Below, one piece after another: positions 33,401-44,549 of a stretch of DNA of 64,000 nucleotides. Source of the DNA: Stromatinia cepivora (taxonomy: Eukaryota > Ascomycota > Leotiomycetes > Helotiales > Sclerotiniaceae); NCBI GenBank assembly GCA_014898415.1, contig RCTD01000030.1, positions 496,001 to 560,000 on the forward strand, written 5' to 3'. Under the pieces are notes generated by a model. That model was not told the origin of the DNA and made no database searches. It worked only from the letters and a program-made list of their open reading frames with translations. Positions within the stretch are counted from its first letter, which is position 1; each line of letters starts with the position of its first letter. Made by a program: the position numbers and the translations under genes.

Positions 33401-35347
33401 TTTTCAATTTATAAAATATAAACAACAAAATCATAGAATTTGAATAACAATAATTTAAAATTTGAATAACAATAATCATAAAGCTTAAATAACAATAATC
33501 TAGAACTTATAATTCTTCCCTTTAGTATAAATGAAATGAATCTTATTTAATATCCCAGATCATTATATTTTTCCATAATATACTTTAATTCATGTATTCT
33601 ATATCTATCGGAAAACAAAGAATAATCAAGGCCGATTATTTCTCCGCTTTTCATTTTCCTATTCCCGAAGAAGGATAAGCTTTTTTCTAAACTCAATAAT
33701 TTGAAGTTCAAATAAAAAAACCTTTAGATTATTTGCAATAGTCAAAGAACAAAAAACAATTAAAGTAATCAAAATTATTAATACTATTAATATTATAAAA
33801 GCCAAAGGATTATCCCTCCTTTCCTTTTTCTTTAAATATACCATCCATTCTTTTCTTCTTTTCTTCTTTATTATTCTTTCTCTTTCATTTTCATTATCGC
33901 TTTCCGAAATCACAATATACTTTTTCTACTTGGCCTTTCGAGAACTCCGATGAATAATACAATAAGAAGAAAGGGAACAACAATATAGAGATAAAAGAAC
34001 AATTTCTTTCTTCTCCTCAATCTTTAATATTACCTTTATTATAATTTTATATCCTTGCTTAGATTATACAACCAATGATCAATATACTATTAAAATAAAG
34101 AATAAATAAAGAATTTATTTTTGAATTTTGCTAATGAATAATAATATAATAATCTACCAAAGAATAAAGAAAAGCCAATAAAAAAGTATATAGATAAATA
34201 TTACAATTTCAATATCGATAATTATTCAATTTAAAAGAATCAATAAAGTATTCATTATAGAAATTATATCTCCTAACAATCAACGATTTCATATATCGAA
34301 TATATAAATAATTGTTCCTTTTTTTACAATTCCCTTTATCTCTTATTTTGATTGGAAAACCAGCAACTTTCGATAATCTTTTTTTTCTTTCTTTTTTATC
34401 TAATTCATCGTCCGAAAAACCCAGCATCAAAGAATCGAATAGATTATTGTTATTAGATAAAGAAACCCTCCCTTTTTTCTTTTCTTTATCGAATAACCCT
34501 TATCTTGATAATTATAAATACAGAATTAATAAAACCTTTTAATTATACAATAGAATTCAAAAATGAAATCTACCTCCAAATTACTATCTAAATTCATAAC
34601 AAGTAATTGATTACAACAAACAATAATTCCTTTGATAAAAGAGAGTAATTTCTGAAATAAATAATTATATATCATTCTAAAAGCAGATTTAGTTAAATTA
34701 TATTTCCAGAGATTTATATTTTGATTTATTATTTGTATTAAACTTATTAATTCTTTTTACTTGATTTATTAATCCCTTAAAAAAATATTGGGATTTTCTC
34801 TTGTATTTGACTTTCTCAAAGCTTTCTTTTCAACCACCATTTGCCTAATATAATTGAGATTTGTTTGCTTAACCTTTTTAGACCCCGCAATCTTAAGTAT
34901 AATAATAATCAATAAAAGTTTGATTAAAATAAAAACAAAAGTGCAAAAAAGAGATCCATATACCTTTAAAAAATTCATTCATTTTACTTCGCCATTGCGA
35001 TCAATACATTGTAGCTTAACAACTATATACATTCTCAATTGCTACGCTGTAGAATCGATTATTCATCTGTATTCTCCCAACAGAAAACTTTCTTTTTATT
35101 ATTCAAAATCTTGATTTCGAAGAATATCGTAAATAGCAAATCAAAGATTAAAAGAAATTTGCGATTTATATATAATCAAATTCTTCCCTATTCCAAGAGT
35201 ACCAGAATCATTTCAGATTTATACATTATATTATTTCTTTATTGACATCTATTTATGATCATTTTATATATTTATTTACGAATTATATAAATTGCTATTT
35301 TCTATACCTTTCTATTTGTTTCAGATCGCCTTTCGATCTGAAGGGTA
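33401..35347. other. AT-rich stretch downstream of copia RNase H, unassigned
   Basis: 1.9 kb with three copies of a (T/C)TTGAATAACAATAA-like 15-mer at 33438-33500 and Lys/Glu-rich minus-strand frames (33659-33913, 34209-34430) that share a charged style but no recognised domain. It could be the copia 3' end, a separate degraded element, or both. A polypurine-like GAAGGG ends it just before an LTR-like start at 35348. Confidence 0.4.
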
Positions 35348-35655
35348 TGTTACAGAAAGCCCTATGATCCCCTGTATCTTATGAAGGATCAAAGTGTATG
35401 TTTTCCAATCGGAATGAAGGATCCACTAGCCCTTACCAATCTACCAATTGATAAGGTGATCCTGATATCCTAATAAACAAAGATCTAGCCTAATTAAGGT
35501 GCATATCAGCTAGATAACCACTCATTTGTTCTATATATACAGCTCTTGATTCATATAATCAAGGGCAAGTCATTCAATTCTTTTACTCTACCAATCACGT
35601 GTACCACCTATTCCCCGATCCCTGAAAGTGCTCTGTAATCATACTATCCCGTGAT
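35348..35655 (+). mobile_element. LTR-like GC-richer island, truncated by the Fot1 element
   Basis: Begins TGTTACAGAAAGCCC right after a purine tract (CTGAAGGGTA), as a 3' LTR would, and contains a TATATATACAG promoter-like site. Its composition is balanced compared with the flanks. It runs into the left end of the DNA transposon at 35656. No partner LTR or TSD was found, so the assignment is tentative. Confidence 0.4.
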
Positions 35656-37515
35656 ACATGGTTTATCAGTGGGTCGGTCATATCAATGGGTCGGCCACTT
35701 TTATCTTGATTTATTATTCTACATTTAATACACGTTTTTTTAATAATTAATCATGGAAATTCATTCTAAAGAAGCACAAATAATCTTAGTTATTCAAGCT
35801 ATTAAATCAAATCAAAAATTAACAATTCGAAAAGTATCTCAGCTTTATTATATATTTTGATCTATATTTAATAATAGAATTCGAAGTAAACCCAATATAG
35901 TTGAAAGTCAATCAAAAAATCATAATTTGATTGAATTGAAAAAGGAAATATTTATTCAATATATAATTAATATAAATGATAAAGGGTTTTCATCTAAATT
36001 AAATAATATTGAAAATATAACGAATTATATCTTCGAAATGCAAAGTACAAAAAAAATTGAAAAGTTTTAAATTTATCGTTTTATACAACGACAAATAGAA
36101 CTAAAGATATATTTTAATTACATTTATGATTTTTAAAAAGCTCTTTATAAAGATCTCAAGTTTATTGAAGAATAATTTCGATTGGTATCAAATATATAGG
36201 CAAAATATAGTATTCAAAACTATGATTTCTATAATTTCGACGAAACCAATTTTATAATAGATATAATATACTTTGGAATAATTATAACTAATATTAAACG
36301 AAATAGCAAAAACAAAGCAATACAATTAAACAATCGAGAATAGATTATAGCGATTATATATAGTAATGAGGAAAATGAAATTATATCATCATTTTTAATG
36401 ATACAAGAATAATATCACTTTTCTAATTGATATACATAGAATGATTTTCCTGCAGATTGGATTATTAAACCTACTAATAATGGATAAACGAATAATGAAA
36501 TAGATTTAGATTGGATAAAGTATTTCGATAAGTATATAATTCATCGAATAAAGGGCAAATATCGAATATTAATACTGAATAAATACAAAAATCACGAATC
36601 GATCTTTTTTCAATCATATTACAAATCAAACAACATTATATATATTAAATTATTATTGTATTCAAGTCATTTAATCTAATCATTTGATATTGGATATTTT
36701 AGTATATTCAAATATTTATATAATTATCAAATTGAAGGATTTATCAAAGCTCATATCAATTATATCTTCAAGATTGAATTCTTTATAGCTTTCAAAACTA
36801 TATATCAATAATCAATTACAATTCAGAATATAAAAGCTGGTTTTCGAGAAACAGGTTTAATATTATTCGATCCTCAAACTGTATTTTTAAAATTAGATAT
36901 TCGAATTCGTATATCTATCCCTCTATCTATCTCTTTAGAATCTATTAATATTTAGATCTCTTAAACATCTTGCAACCCAATTGAAGCTTTTTTTCAATCA
37001 ATTTTAGTAAAATCTCGAATAGCTTATTATCAATCAAGTTCTTCTATATCTATATTTGAGATTATACTAATTTTAGTTAAAAGTATAAAAAGATTAATAT
37101 ATAAAAATATACTTTTAAATATAAAGAATTGTATATTTCGGAAAGTAAATAAGTTATTAAACAAATATCGATACACTAAAAAAATTCAATTATATAATAA
37201 AGGAATATTTATTAGATAAAAAGCTGAAGATATATTATTTCAATAAAAGGTTGATATTTAGATTCAATATGATAAATATCAAAATAAGGGGAATTCTAAT
37301 AAAGAAATATTTTCTAATCGATATTGTAGTAAATATAGGAAAATTGATTACAATTCAAGAATTTGTCAAAATAATATAATAGATCTTAGATTAATGGATT
37401 CTTAATAGTTTTAATTAATTGATTTAGTTATTGTTGAATAATATAGTCTTAAATCAATAAATCGAGGTAAAAGTGGCCGACTCATTGATATGGGCGACCC
37501 ACTGATAAACCACGT
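35656..37515 (+). mobile_element. Fot1/pogo-type DNA transposon, 1,860 bp, with TIRs
   Basis: Terminal inverted repeats of 47-48 bp at 35656-35702 and 37468-37515; the left starts ACATGGTTTATCAGTGGGTC and the right reads, in reverse, ACGTGGTTTATCAGTGGGTC. Both then carry a second GGGTCGGCC-like motif and end CCACTTTT. Length and the single internal transposase fit Fot1/Tigger elements of fungi. A TA duplication is expected but cannot be placed without ambiguity. Confidence 0.85.
35754..37410 (+). pseudogene. Fot1/pogo transposase, stop-ridden
   Basis: Starts MEIHSKEAQIILVIQAIK, the usual N-terminal helix-turn-helix opening of pogo-type transposases. It continues with LTIRKVSQLY, then NFDET (first catalytic Asp, 36239-36241). 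The second catalytic position reads LILNKYKNHES (Asn codon 36578-36580, Asp expected), and the third is SFDIGYF (Asp 36686-36688). Many TAG/TAA codons interrupt it. It belongs to the DDE_1 superfamily and is inactive here. Confidence 0.85.
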
Positions 37516-37781
37516 TAATGAATATTATAAATTATTAAATAATTAATAACAAAATATTTTATTTTCTATATTTTACTATTCAAAATTTTTATATAGGAAT
37601 CGATGATAGTATTTAGATACTATTATTCATTTGCTATTGTTGAAAGTTCTATTAAATGAAAAGGTGGTTGATATTCAAATATTATATTTTCAATATTATG
37701 AATGGTAGTATATTTTTTACTACTAAACGATCCCTAAATAACTAGTCCAATAATTGTTGAAATGATTCTAGTTTCGGGTTT

Positions 37782-40700
37782 TGTGACGAACCCAACGAGC
37801 GTTTAGAGATCAATCTTAGAATTAAAAGCTATAGAGCTAAAGAGAGTGTGCTACGAAGCTATATATATGATCGATTCGAAACTTAATATCGTACTAGTCT
37901 GTGACGAACCCAACGAGCGTTTAGAGATCAACCTTAGAATTAAAAGCTACAGAGTTAAAGAGAGTGTGCTACAAAGTTATATATATAATCAGCTTGGAGC
38001 TTAGTACTGTACTAATCCGATTGTATATAATCATATATATCTTGTAATATTACCCCCCTCTTTTAAAAAATTCGCCTCGAATTTATTTTAAATGAATAAT
38101 TTAAATATAAAATAATCATTAATCTTTTTTTAATAAAAATTCCTGATATATAGATTGTATTATAATCAACAAATATATATCTATTATATCATTTACCTTT
38201 TTCAAGCGATCTTCAAAATATCGGTTATTGATTATCTCTTCTAAATCCTTATTATCATTGTTTTCGAGTTTAGTAATCAATATAATAACCGGAACAGGCT
38301 TTTATCGATTTCGGACTTCTTAATACAGATCTAATAGATAAACTTGTATTCAATGAGAATTACTTTTATATTGTATACATTTATTTTGTTTGTATAAAAG
38401 AGTTCTTTTAGATAAGGAAAACTCAGGTATTTGTATATAGGATAGAATCAAAGTATAATCGGATTTGTCCGATTAGATATCAAAAGGATTAAAAGTATTA
38501 ATGATATTAAGGTTATTAATATCTATTGAATTGTAATTCCGAGAATAAGATGGATTCTGTAATATATATAGGGCTTTAGATTTATTAGAATAGAATAATA
38601 TAGAAAATTCATTTGTTATATAAATAGTTAATTGTTATATAATTTGAATAAAATCGGGATAGGAGTAAAAAAGAGAAAGCTATTGAGAAAAATGATTTTT
38701 AAGAATAATATTGAGTTTATTATAAAAGATTGAGATTTTATTCGAATCAAATTAATTCTGATCTTTGGCTTTGTAAAGAGTTCTTTCGAATTTTGTAATA
38801 TAAATATATAGAAAATCGGTTTTTTGTTTAAAAATGAATAACTTGTTTTTGACTTTTTGAATTTTATTTGGATTATTATAAATATATATAAATTGATTTA
38901 GGATCATTGTATAATCTAAGGGAATATTTTGATCAAGAAAAGAAAATTAAAGTAATATTATAATTTGTATATAAGATTCGAAATTGAGATAAATATAATA
39001 AAATTAAGTTGTAAAATTATTAATTGTAATGTCATCTATTTGTAGTTTTGTTTGAATCGAAGGAAATCAGGTATCGAATTTTTGAGAATTATTATTGAAT
39101 TTTTCAGGATTAGAGAAAAAGGGTTTCGGATAAAAAAGAATATAAATAGTAAGAATATATTCGAGAATCAAGGAACATAGGAATGAGATTTCATCCCGTT
39201 AACGAATCATTTCACTACAAAGTTTTGTAATCATAAAGTTTATTAAATCGTAATCTATAATTTAGAAATTAAGAGTAAAAAAAAAGATAATATCTTCGAA
39301 TAATATCAAGAAGATCTATATACAAACGAGAGAATATAAGCGTATACCTAAATAAGAGCAAACGAAGTATATATGAATATGAATAGATATTATTCTATTT
39401 CTTATCTAAAAGAGCTTTTAATAATATAACAAACCCAATAAACATTTAAAGATCAACTTTAGAATTAAAAGTTACAAAGTTAAAGAAAATATACTACAAA
39501 GCTATATATATGATCGGCTCGGAGCTTAATACTGTACTAACCCGATCGTACGCGATCACGTGTATCTCGTGACATAGTCCGATTGGACGCGATTATGTGT
39601 ATCTTGTAATACTACCCCCTTTCTTCTAAAAAATTCGCCTCGAATTCATTTAAAATGAATGGTTTAAGTATAAAATGATTATTAATCTTCTTTTAATAAA
39701 AATATCTGATGTACGGATTGTATTATAATCAATAAATATATATTCATTGTATTATATATCTCTTCTAAGCGATCTTCAAAATATCGATTATTGATCATCT
39801 TTTCTAGATCCTTATTATTGTTGTTTTTGAATTCAATAATCAATATAATAACCGAAACAGGCTTTTATCGATCTCGAATTCTTTAATACAGATTTAGTGG
39901 ATAGGTTTGTACTTAATAAAAGATATTTCTATATTATATATATTTATTTTATTTGTATAAAAGAGTTCTTTCAGAAAAAGAAAACTCGGGTATTTGTATA
40001 CAGAGTAGAATCAAGGTACGATCAAATTTGTCCGATTGGATATCAAAAGGGTTAAAGATATCAATGATATTAAGGTTGTTAATATTCATTAGATCATAAT
40101 TCCGAGAATGGGATGGATTCTGTAATATATATAGGGCTTTAGATTTATTAAAATAGAATGATATAAAAAATCCATTTGTTATACAAACAGTTAATTGTTA
40201 TATAACCTGAACAAAATCGGGATAGGAATAAGAAAGAGAAAGTTGTTGAGAAAAACGATTTCTAAAAGTAATATTGAATCCATTGCGAAAAATTGAGATT
40301 TTATTCGAATCGGATCAATTCTAATTTTTGGCTTTATAAAAGATCCTTTCGAATTTTGCAATATAAATATATAGAGAATCGATTCCTTGTTTGAAAATGA
40401 ATAACTTGTTTTCGATTTCTTGAACTTTATTTGGATTATTGTAAATATATATAAATTGATTCAGGATCGTTATATAATCTAAAGGAATGTTTTGATTAAA
40501 AAAAGAAAACTGAGATAATATTATAGTTTGTATATGAGATTCGAGATTGAGATAAATATAATAAAATTAAGTTATAGAATTGTTGATTGTAATATCATCT
40601 ATTTGTAATTTCATTTGAATCAAAGGAAGCCAGGTATCGAATTTTTAAAAGTTATTATTGAACTTTTTAGGATCAGGGAAAAAGGGTTTCGGATAAAAAG

Positions 40701-41137
40701 GAGTATAAATAATAAAAGTGTGTTCAAGAATTAGAAAATATAGAAATAAGATTTCATTCTATTAACAAATCATTTCGTCACAAAGTTTTGCAATTGTAAG
40801 GTTTATTGAATTGTAATTTATAATTTAGAAATTAAGAATAAGAAAAAAGACAATACCTTTGAATAGTATTAAGAAGATTTATATACAGATAAGAGAATAG
40901 AAATAATATATTTAGATAAAAGCAAATGAAGTATATATAAGTATATATAATGTTATTCCATTTTTTATCTGAAAAAGCTTTTAATAATATAACGAACCCA
41001 ACAAATATTTAAAGATCAATTTTAGAATTAAAAGTTATAGAGCTAAAGAAAGTGTACTACAAAGCTATATATATGATCGGCTCGAAGCTTAGTATTGTAC
41101 TAGCCCGATCGGACGCGATCACGTGTATCTCGTGACA
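37782..41137 (-). mobile_element. Gag-only LTR retroelement copy 3 (outer), TSD GGTTT
   Basis: Left LTR is split: 37782-37899 and 39580-39611, together 150 bp; the right LTR is 40988-41137 (150 bp). TSD GGTTT at 37777-37781 and 41138-41142. Internal sequence 39612-40987 matches copies 1, 2 and 4, with a purine tract (complement ACTACCCCCTTT) beside the 3' LTR. Its own length is 1,676 bp. Copy 4 is inserted within its LTR. Confidence 0.9.
37900..39574 (-). mobile_element. Gag-only LTR retroelement copy 4, inserted in the LTR of copy 3, TSD TAGTC
   Basis: LTRs about 37900-38049 and 39425-39574; TSD TAGTC at 37895-37899 and 39575-39579, both being interrupted LTR sequence of copy 3. Length exactly 1,675 bp. 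The gag-like frame is on the minus strand (about 38950-39250) and is broken by stops. Same orientation as copy 3. Confidence 0.9.
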
Positions 41138-41744
41138 GGTTTTGAGATTTGAGATTTGAGATTTGAGATTTGAGATTTGAGATTTGAGATTTGAGAGTTA
41201 TGAAGGATACAATACTAGACAAATATCTACTCGAGTATACCAATATATCAATCGAAGTTTAATAAGTCATTTTCAAACTGATGTCACCTTATTTGCTAGA
41301 TTCATGTAGTCCTTTTGTTTATATAAAACAAACTGCAGTTAGACAGTTTCCAAGCTATCGTCACAAATGGTATGGATACTTTGGGTATGGATTGTATCTA
41401 GGTACCTATTTATATAGACTCGATATGCTCGATGTTGCAGCATTTCGATCCCCCGAACGCCGCGCTATGCATCTTATCCTATCCTATCCTATCCGTCATA
41501 ACTCCTTTCCCTTTACCCAGTGCCGATTCTCATTTTGCCACGGAAAACCTTGGACTTCACCATCTTCTTGGCTAAGTCATCTCCTATTTCATTGCGTCGT
41601 CCTGATATGCATCCCCTTAACCTGTGCCATTTTCTATGACCACTCCATCCATTGACACATAGTTGGTCAATTTCGAGCCAATTTTGATTTGACAATTTGC
41701 CTCGATGCTGCAACGCAAAATTCCTTTCCTCTTCCTTCCCACCT
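41138..41744. other. Intergenic between transposon block and TFIIH gene
   Basis: Normal composition resumes. Apart from the 7-bp repeat and a TATCC run near 41471-41493, nothing is recognised. A 124-codon frame (41281-41655) has no domain and no supporting splice or promoter signal. Confidence 0.55.
41142..41194. repeat. 7-bp tandem repeat (TGAGATT)n
   Basis: About seven consecutive TGAGATT units directly to the right of the last LTR and its GGTTT duplication, at the boundary where normal composition resumes. Confidence 0.9.
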
Positions 41745-43207
41745 CTATTTTATCTTCCTCGCTTTGATGTAATCCCTTAACTGCTCCACCCTCGTCACAA
41801 AAAACATCCTCTTCGCATCATTCTTCCAAACCAATACTCCTACCTCTTCGGCATATTTCGCACACCCTTCATACTCCTTTTGCCCCTCAAACTCCTTGAA
41901 CAAAAACCCCGGCACTGCTTTCATCCTCTCGTTTTCCAACTGCCAGAGACGAATTTGATCAACGACCGTAGGTGGTAATACTGGTCCTCCATGAGATGCG
42001 GTAGAGGCTTTGACGAGTTGCGGATGCGCGTGAGTGGATAAGTAGGTGATTATTTGATCAGAGGTAATGCCGTGAGATATGGCGGTGCGGATGGAATCCC
42101 GAGAGACGCGGCCGCTGACCATGTTGGGGTATCGAGTGTTGAGTTTGGTAAAGAGTGAGAGGACGGCAATTTGAAGCGGGGAATTTGTGTAGGCGTAAAG
42201 GCGGTAGTTGGTTTCGATAATTATGAAACCTTTTTGGTTGGCGGCGGATTTTGAAGCGGCGTCGAAACCTGCCGATACGGTGCGGAGAGCACTGGCGTCT
42301 GAAGTGAGGGTTGTAGCAAGACGGGTTGGGAAGAATTGTGTGGGAGCGGAAGGAGGGAGGTAAATCAGCCCGAAGTCGATCAGGTTGCCGAGCATGTTGT
42401 GTTGGGCATCTGTGAGGGTCGTGGTGCTATATGCACGTCCTAGTTCGAGGGAACCTAGCATGAATAGGAAAGAAAGTACATCAACGGAATCCATTCCCAT
42501 ACTCTCAGCGTTTTCAATCCATAGAAGAAGTAAAGTCCAGACTTGCGCATTGGCTTCTTGTAATAAAAACGAGAATCCAGCTTGGGTGATACCCACACTT
42601 CGCCCTCTTGTAACCAACTTTCCTGCATCGAGTAATCTCGTCACTGAACCTGCGGGTCCGTTTCCTTCTTGCCCCGAACCTGCTGCAACACTGTTGACCA
42701 TATAATGTAGGATCCCTTCCCATTGCATTCGAGCATGTACGTCCAAGAAATCTATATCAACGTGTGGCGCAATGTGATCGGACGAAGGAACTCCGAAAGA
42801 TTGATGATTTCCTCCACCAGTAAGTGCCAGTCGTAAGGAGGTTCCGAAATTCTTAGTCAAAGCTACAGTCTGAGGATCTTCTCGGCTCAGCGCAGTAATA
42901 TCGACAATATGCAGTCGCGATAGTAAGGATAGGGCTTGATCTTTCTGCCTGTGAAAGTTTAGCATGTAACATTCATCTTAAGCCAGAATACAGACCTCTT
43001 GCTCTTCGGTTGCACCCATTGATCCAGAGCTGTGAGAGATAGGGGCTTGGGCATATAGAGTAGTGCCATCACAAAGGTTTTGGCAAGATGAGGGAGCATA
43101 CGCCTAAAAATGGCCAAAGAAGTGGAAGGTTGTTGATACAGTCGTCTAAAAGTTGTACCTGGCAATCTTTCCAGGTACTCAAATGAAGCAAGAGTTGAGA
43201 CAGACAT
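41745..43207 (-). CDS. TFB2: TFIIH core subunit Tfb2 (p52/GTF2H4)
   Basis: Two exons, 43207-42996 and 42948-41745, give 471 aa. The donor is GTCTGT, which is unusual, but splicing yields VQPKSKRQKDQALSLLSRLHIV, the conserved Tfb2 segment. The N-terminus LERLPGTTFRRLYQQPSTSLAIFRRMLPHLAKTFVMALLYM is diagnostic of Tfb2, as are QEANAQVWTLLLLWI, FIIIETNYRLYAYT and the C-terminal domain FLFKEF...KMFFV-like end (KNDAKRMFFV) that binds Tfb5. Tfb2 anchors and stimulates the XPB/Ssl2 ATPase in TFIIH for transcription initiation and nucleotide excision repair in the nucleus. Length is close to that of yeast Tfb2 (513). It diverges from the thioesterase gene over 250 bp. Identity is secure. Confidence 0.93.
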
Positions 43208-43457
43208 ATTGAAATATTTATTTCCTATTGTTCGTAGATATCATGAATTCATCATTGCTGGTAAGAAATTCAAGAAATTCTACAGCCTCGCAGGAGCAAG
43301 TACCTAGTAGCCTGATGGTGGAGATTTTGAGCTTGGACCATGTCTTTGTCTTCTCTTCTTCCCGGGGAACCATCGATCGGGAGCAAACGGTTTTAAAAAG
43401 TATCTAATGACATTTTTATATCCAGATATATATCAACTTCACAATTACTCTTCCAAT
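43208..43457. promoter_or_regulatory. Bidirectional promoter region TFB2 / thioesterase
   Basis: Only 250 bp separate the two start codons, which point away from each other, so both promoters must lie here. No clear TATA box; GC-box-like or known activator sites were not recognised. Confidence 0.6.
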
Positions 43458-44549
43458 ATGGCTGCCCTAAGATTCGTGAGATCAGTGAGTGGCTGTCATA
43501 CAATTAAAAATGTACTGACGCTGATATCACTATCTTCTGCCTAGGTTCTGAAGTCATTTCAAGAATCATCGGGACTTGAGCCGAGGTACTTGTTTTCCAT
43601 GTATTCTTTGGTTGTCACTTCTTATAATACAGGTCCGGACTCTCATCACAAGTGTTCAGCCGTCTATGCTATTGAGCAAAAGGACTTTCAGCTAGTATCT
43701 GAGTCAATCTATTACCAGGTTGTTAAAGGTTGCTGCCCATTGGCCTCCTTAACATCATGCAACATCGTACTTCTCTTTACTAGATAAATCTGGAACGTTT
43801 TTGCTGCTATCATCGTAGCGAGCGTTTTTGCAAGAATTTTGACTGACATTCAACTGTAGACTTTTCGGTGAAAATGTAAGTTGTCATGGCATATCGTTGT
43901 TAATTTGAATATCATTGAGGTTTCTAAATTGACTTTGAAAAGCTTCGAGTCACAGGAGCAGAGCCAGGACGTGTAGACTTTGAGCTTGATATCAAGAAGG
44001 AGCACACTGTAAGAAAGCTCATTCAATCATACATGCCCACTCATTCATTTATTCTATATTAGAACCGTTTAAATATCATTCATGGAGGTACAATTGCTAG
44101 CATGGTGGACTTAGGTGGCTCACTAGCTGTTGCGTCAAGAGGTCTTTATGCCACAGGTGTTTCTACTGATTTGAATGGTAATAAATGTCCTACGCCTGCA
44201 ATACAGTTTCAATTCGGTTATCTAATCCAACTCCAGTCACATACCTCAATTCTGGTGGTAAAGCTGGAGACGTATTGAAAGCAGTAGTGACTTGTGACAA
44301 ATGTAGGTATTGTCTTATCATTATTACAATTCATATCTCTAACATAAGCAAGTCGGAAAGACGTTAGCGTATACGTCTATTCAGTTCACAAACAGCAAGG
44401 GCGAAGTGGCAGCACGAGGAAGTCATACAAAGTCGGTCTTCACTTCAAATATTTCGGGTTGTCAAGCTAAACAAGTTCATAACAGATACGTTGCACTCGC
44501 GTGGAAAGAACCGAAGAATATAGTTGAGGAACTGTCACCTCGCCCTTAA
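43458..44549 (+). CDS. Hotdog-fold acyl-CoA thioesterase (PaaI/ACOT13-like)
   Basis: Eight small exons give 157 aa: 43458-43484, 43545-43585, 43860-43875, 43943-44008, 44063-44177, 44237-44302, 44353-44431, 44486-44549. All junctions are in phase and produce an unbroken family match: SSGLEPRLFGENLRVTGAEP, VDFELDIKKEHTNRLNIIHGGT, MVDLGGSLAVASRG, then STDLNVTYLNSGGKAGD and the C-terminal KYVALAWKEP. HGG at residues 57-59 and the helix beginning MVD contain the residues that polarise the thioester carbonyl in this fold (PF03061). These enzymes hydrolyse acyl-CoA to free acid and CoA, in mitochondria or cytosol. Exon 3 is only 16 nt and intron 2 is 274 nt; without the microexon the frame is lost. 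Function is inferred from family. Confidence 0.88.

Larger units (their letters stand above)
20900..41137. other. AT-rich, RIP-like transposon block
   Basis: About 20 kb in which C and G are strongly reduced and nearly all coding remnants are broken by TAA/TAG stops that fit C-to-T or G-to-A change (for example CAA to TAA in the copia gag). GC-richer islands remain only in short LTR sequences. No intact gene is present; the open frames of 60-130 codons here are fragments or chance. The right edge is sharp, at the end of the last LTR (41137); the left edge is gradual. Confidence 0.9.

Noticed and set aside
41281..41655. 124-codon plus-strand frame as a gene
   Set aside because: No domain, odd composition, includes a TATCC repeat, and lies in the 3' flank of TFB2; more likely chance.
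43590..43787. 66-codon frame inside the thioesterase locus as a separate gene
   Set aside because: It lies within intron 2 and has no domain; splicing around it restores the thioesterase.
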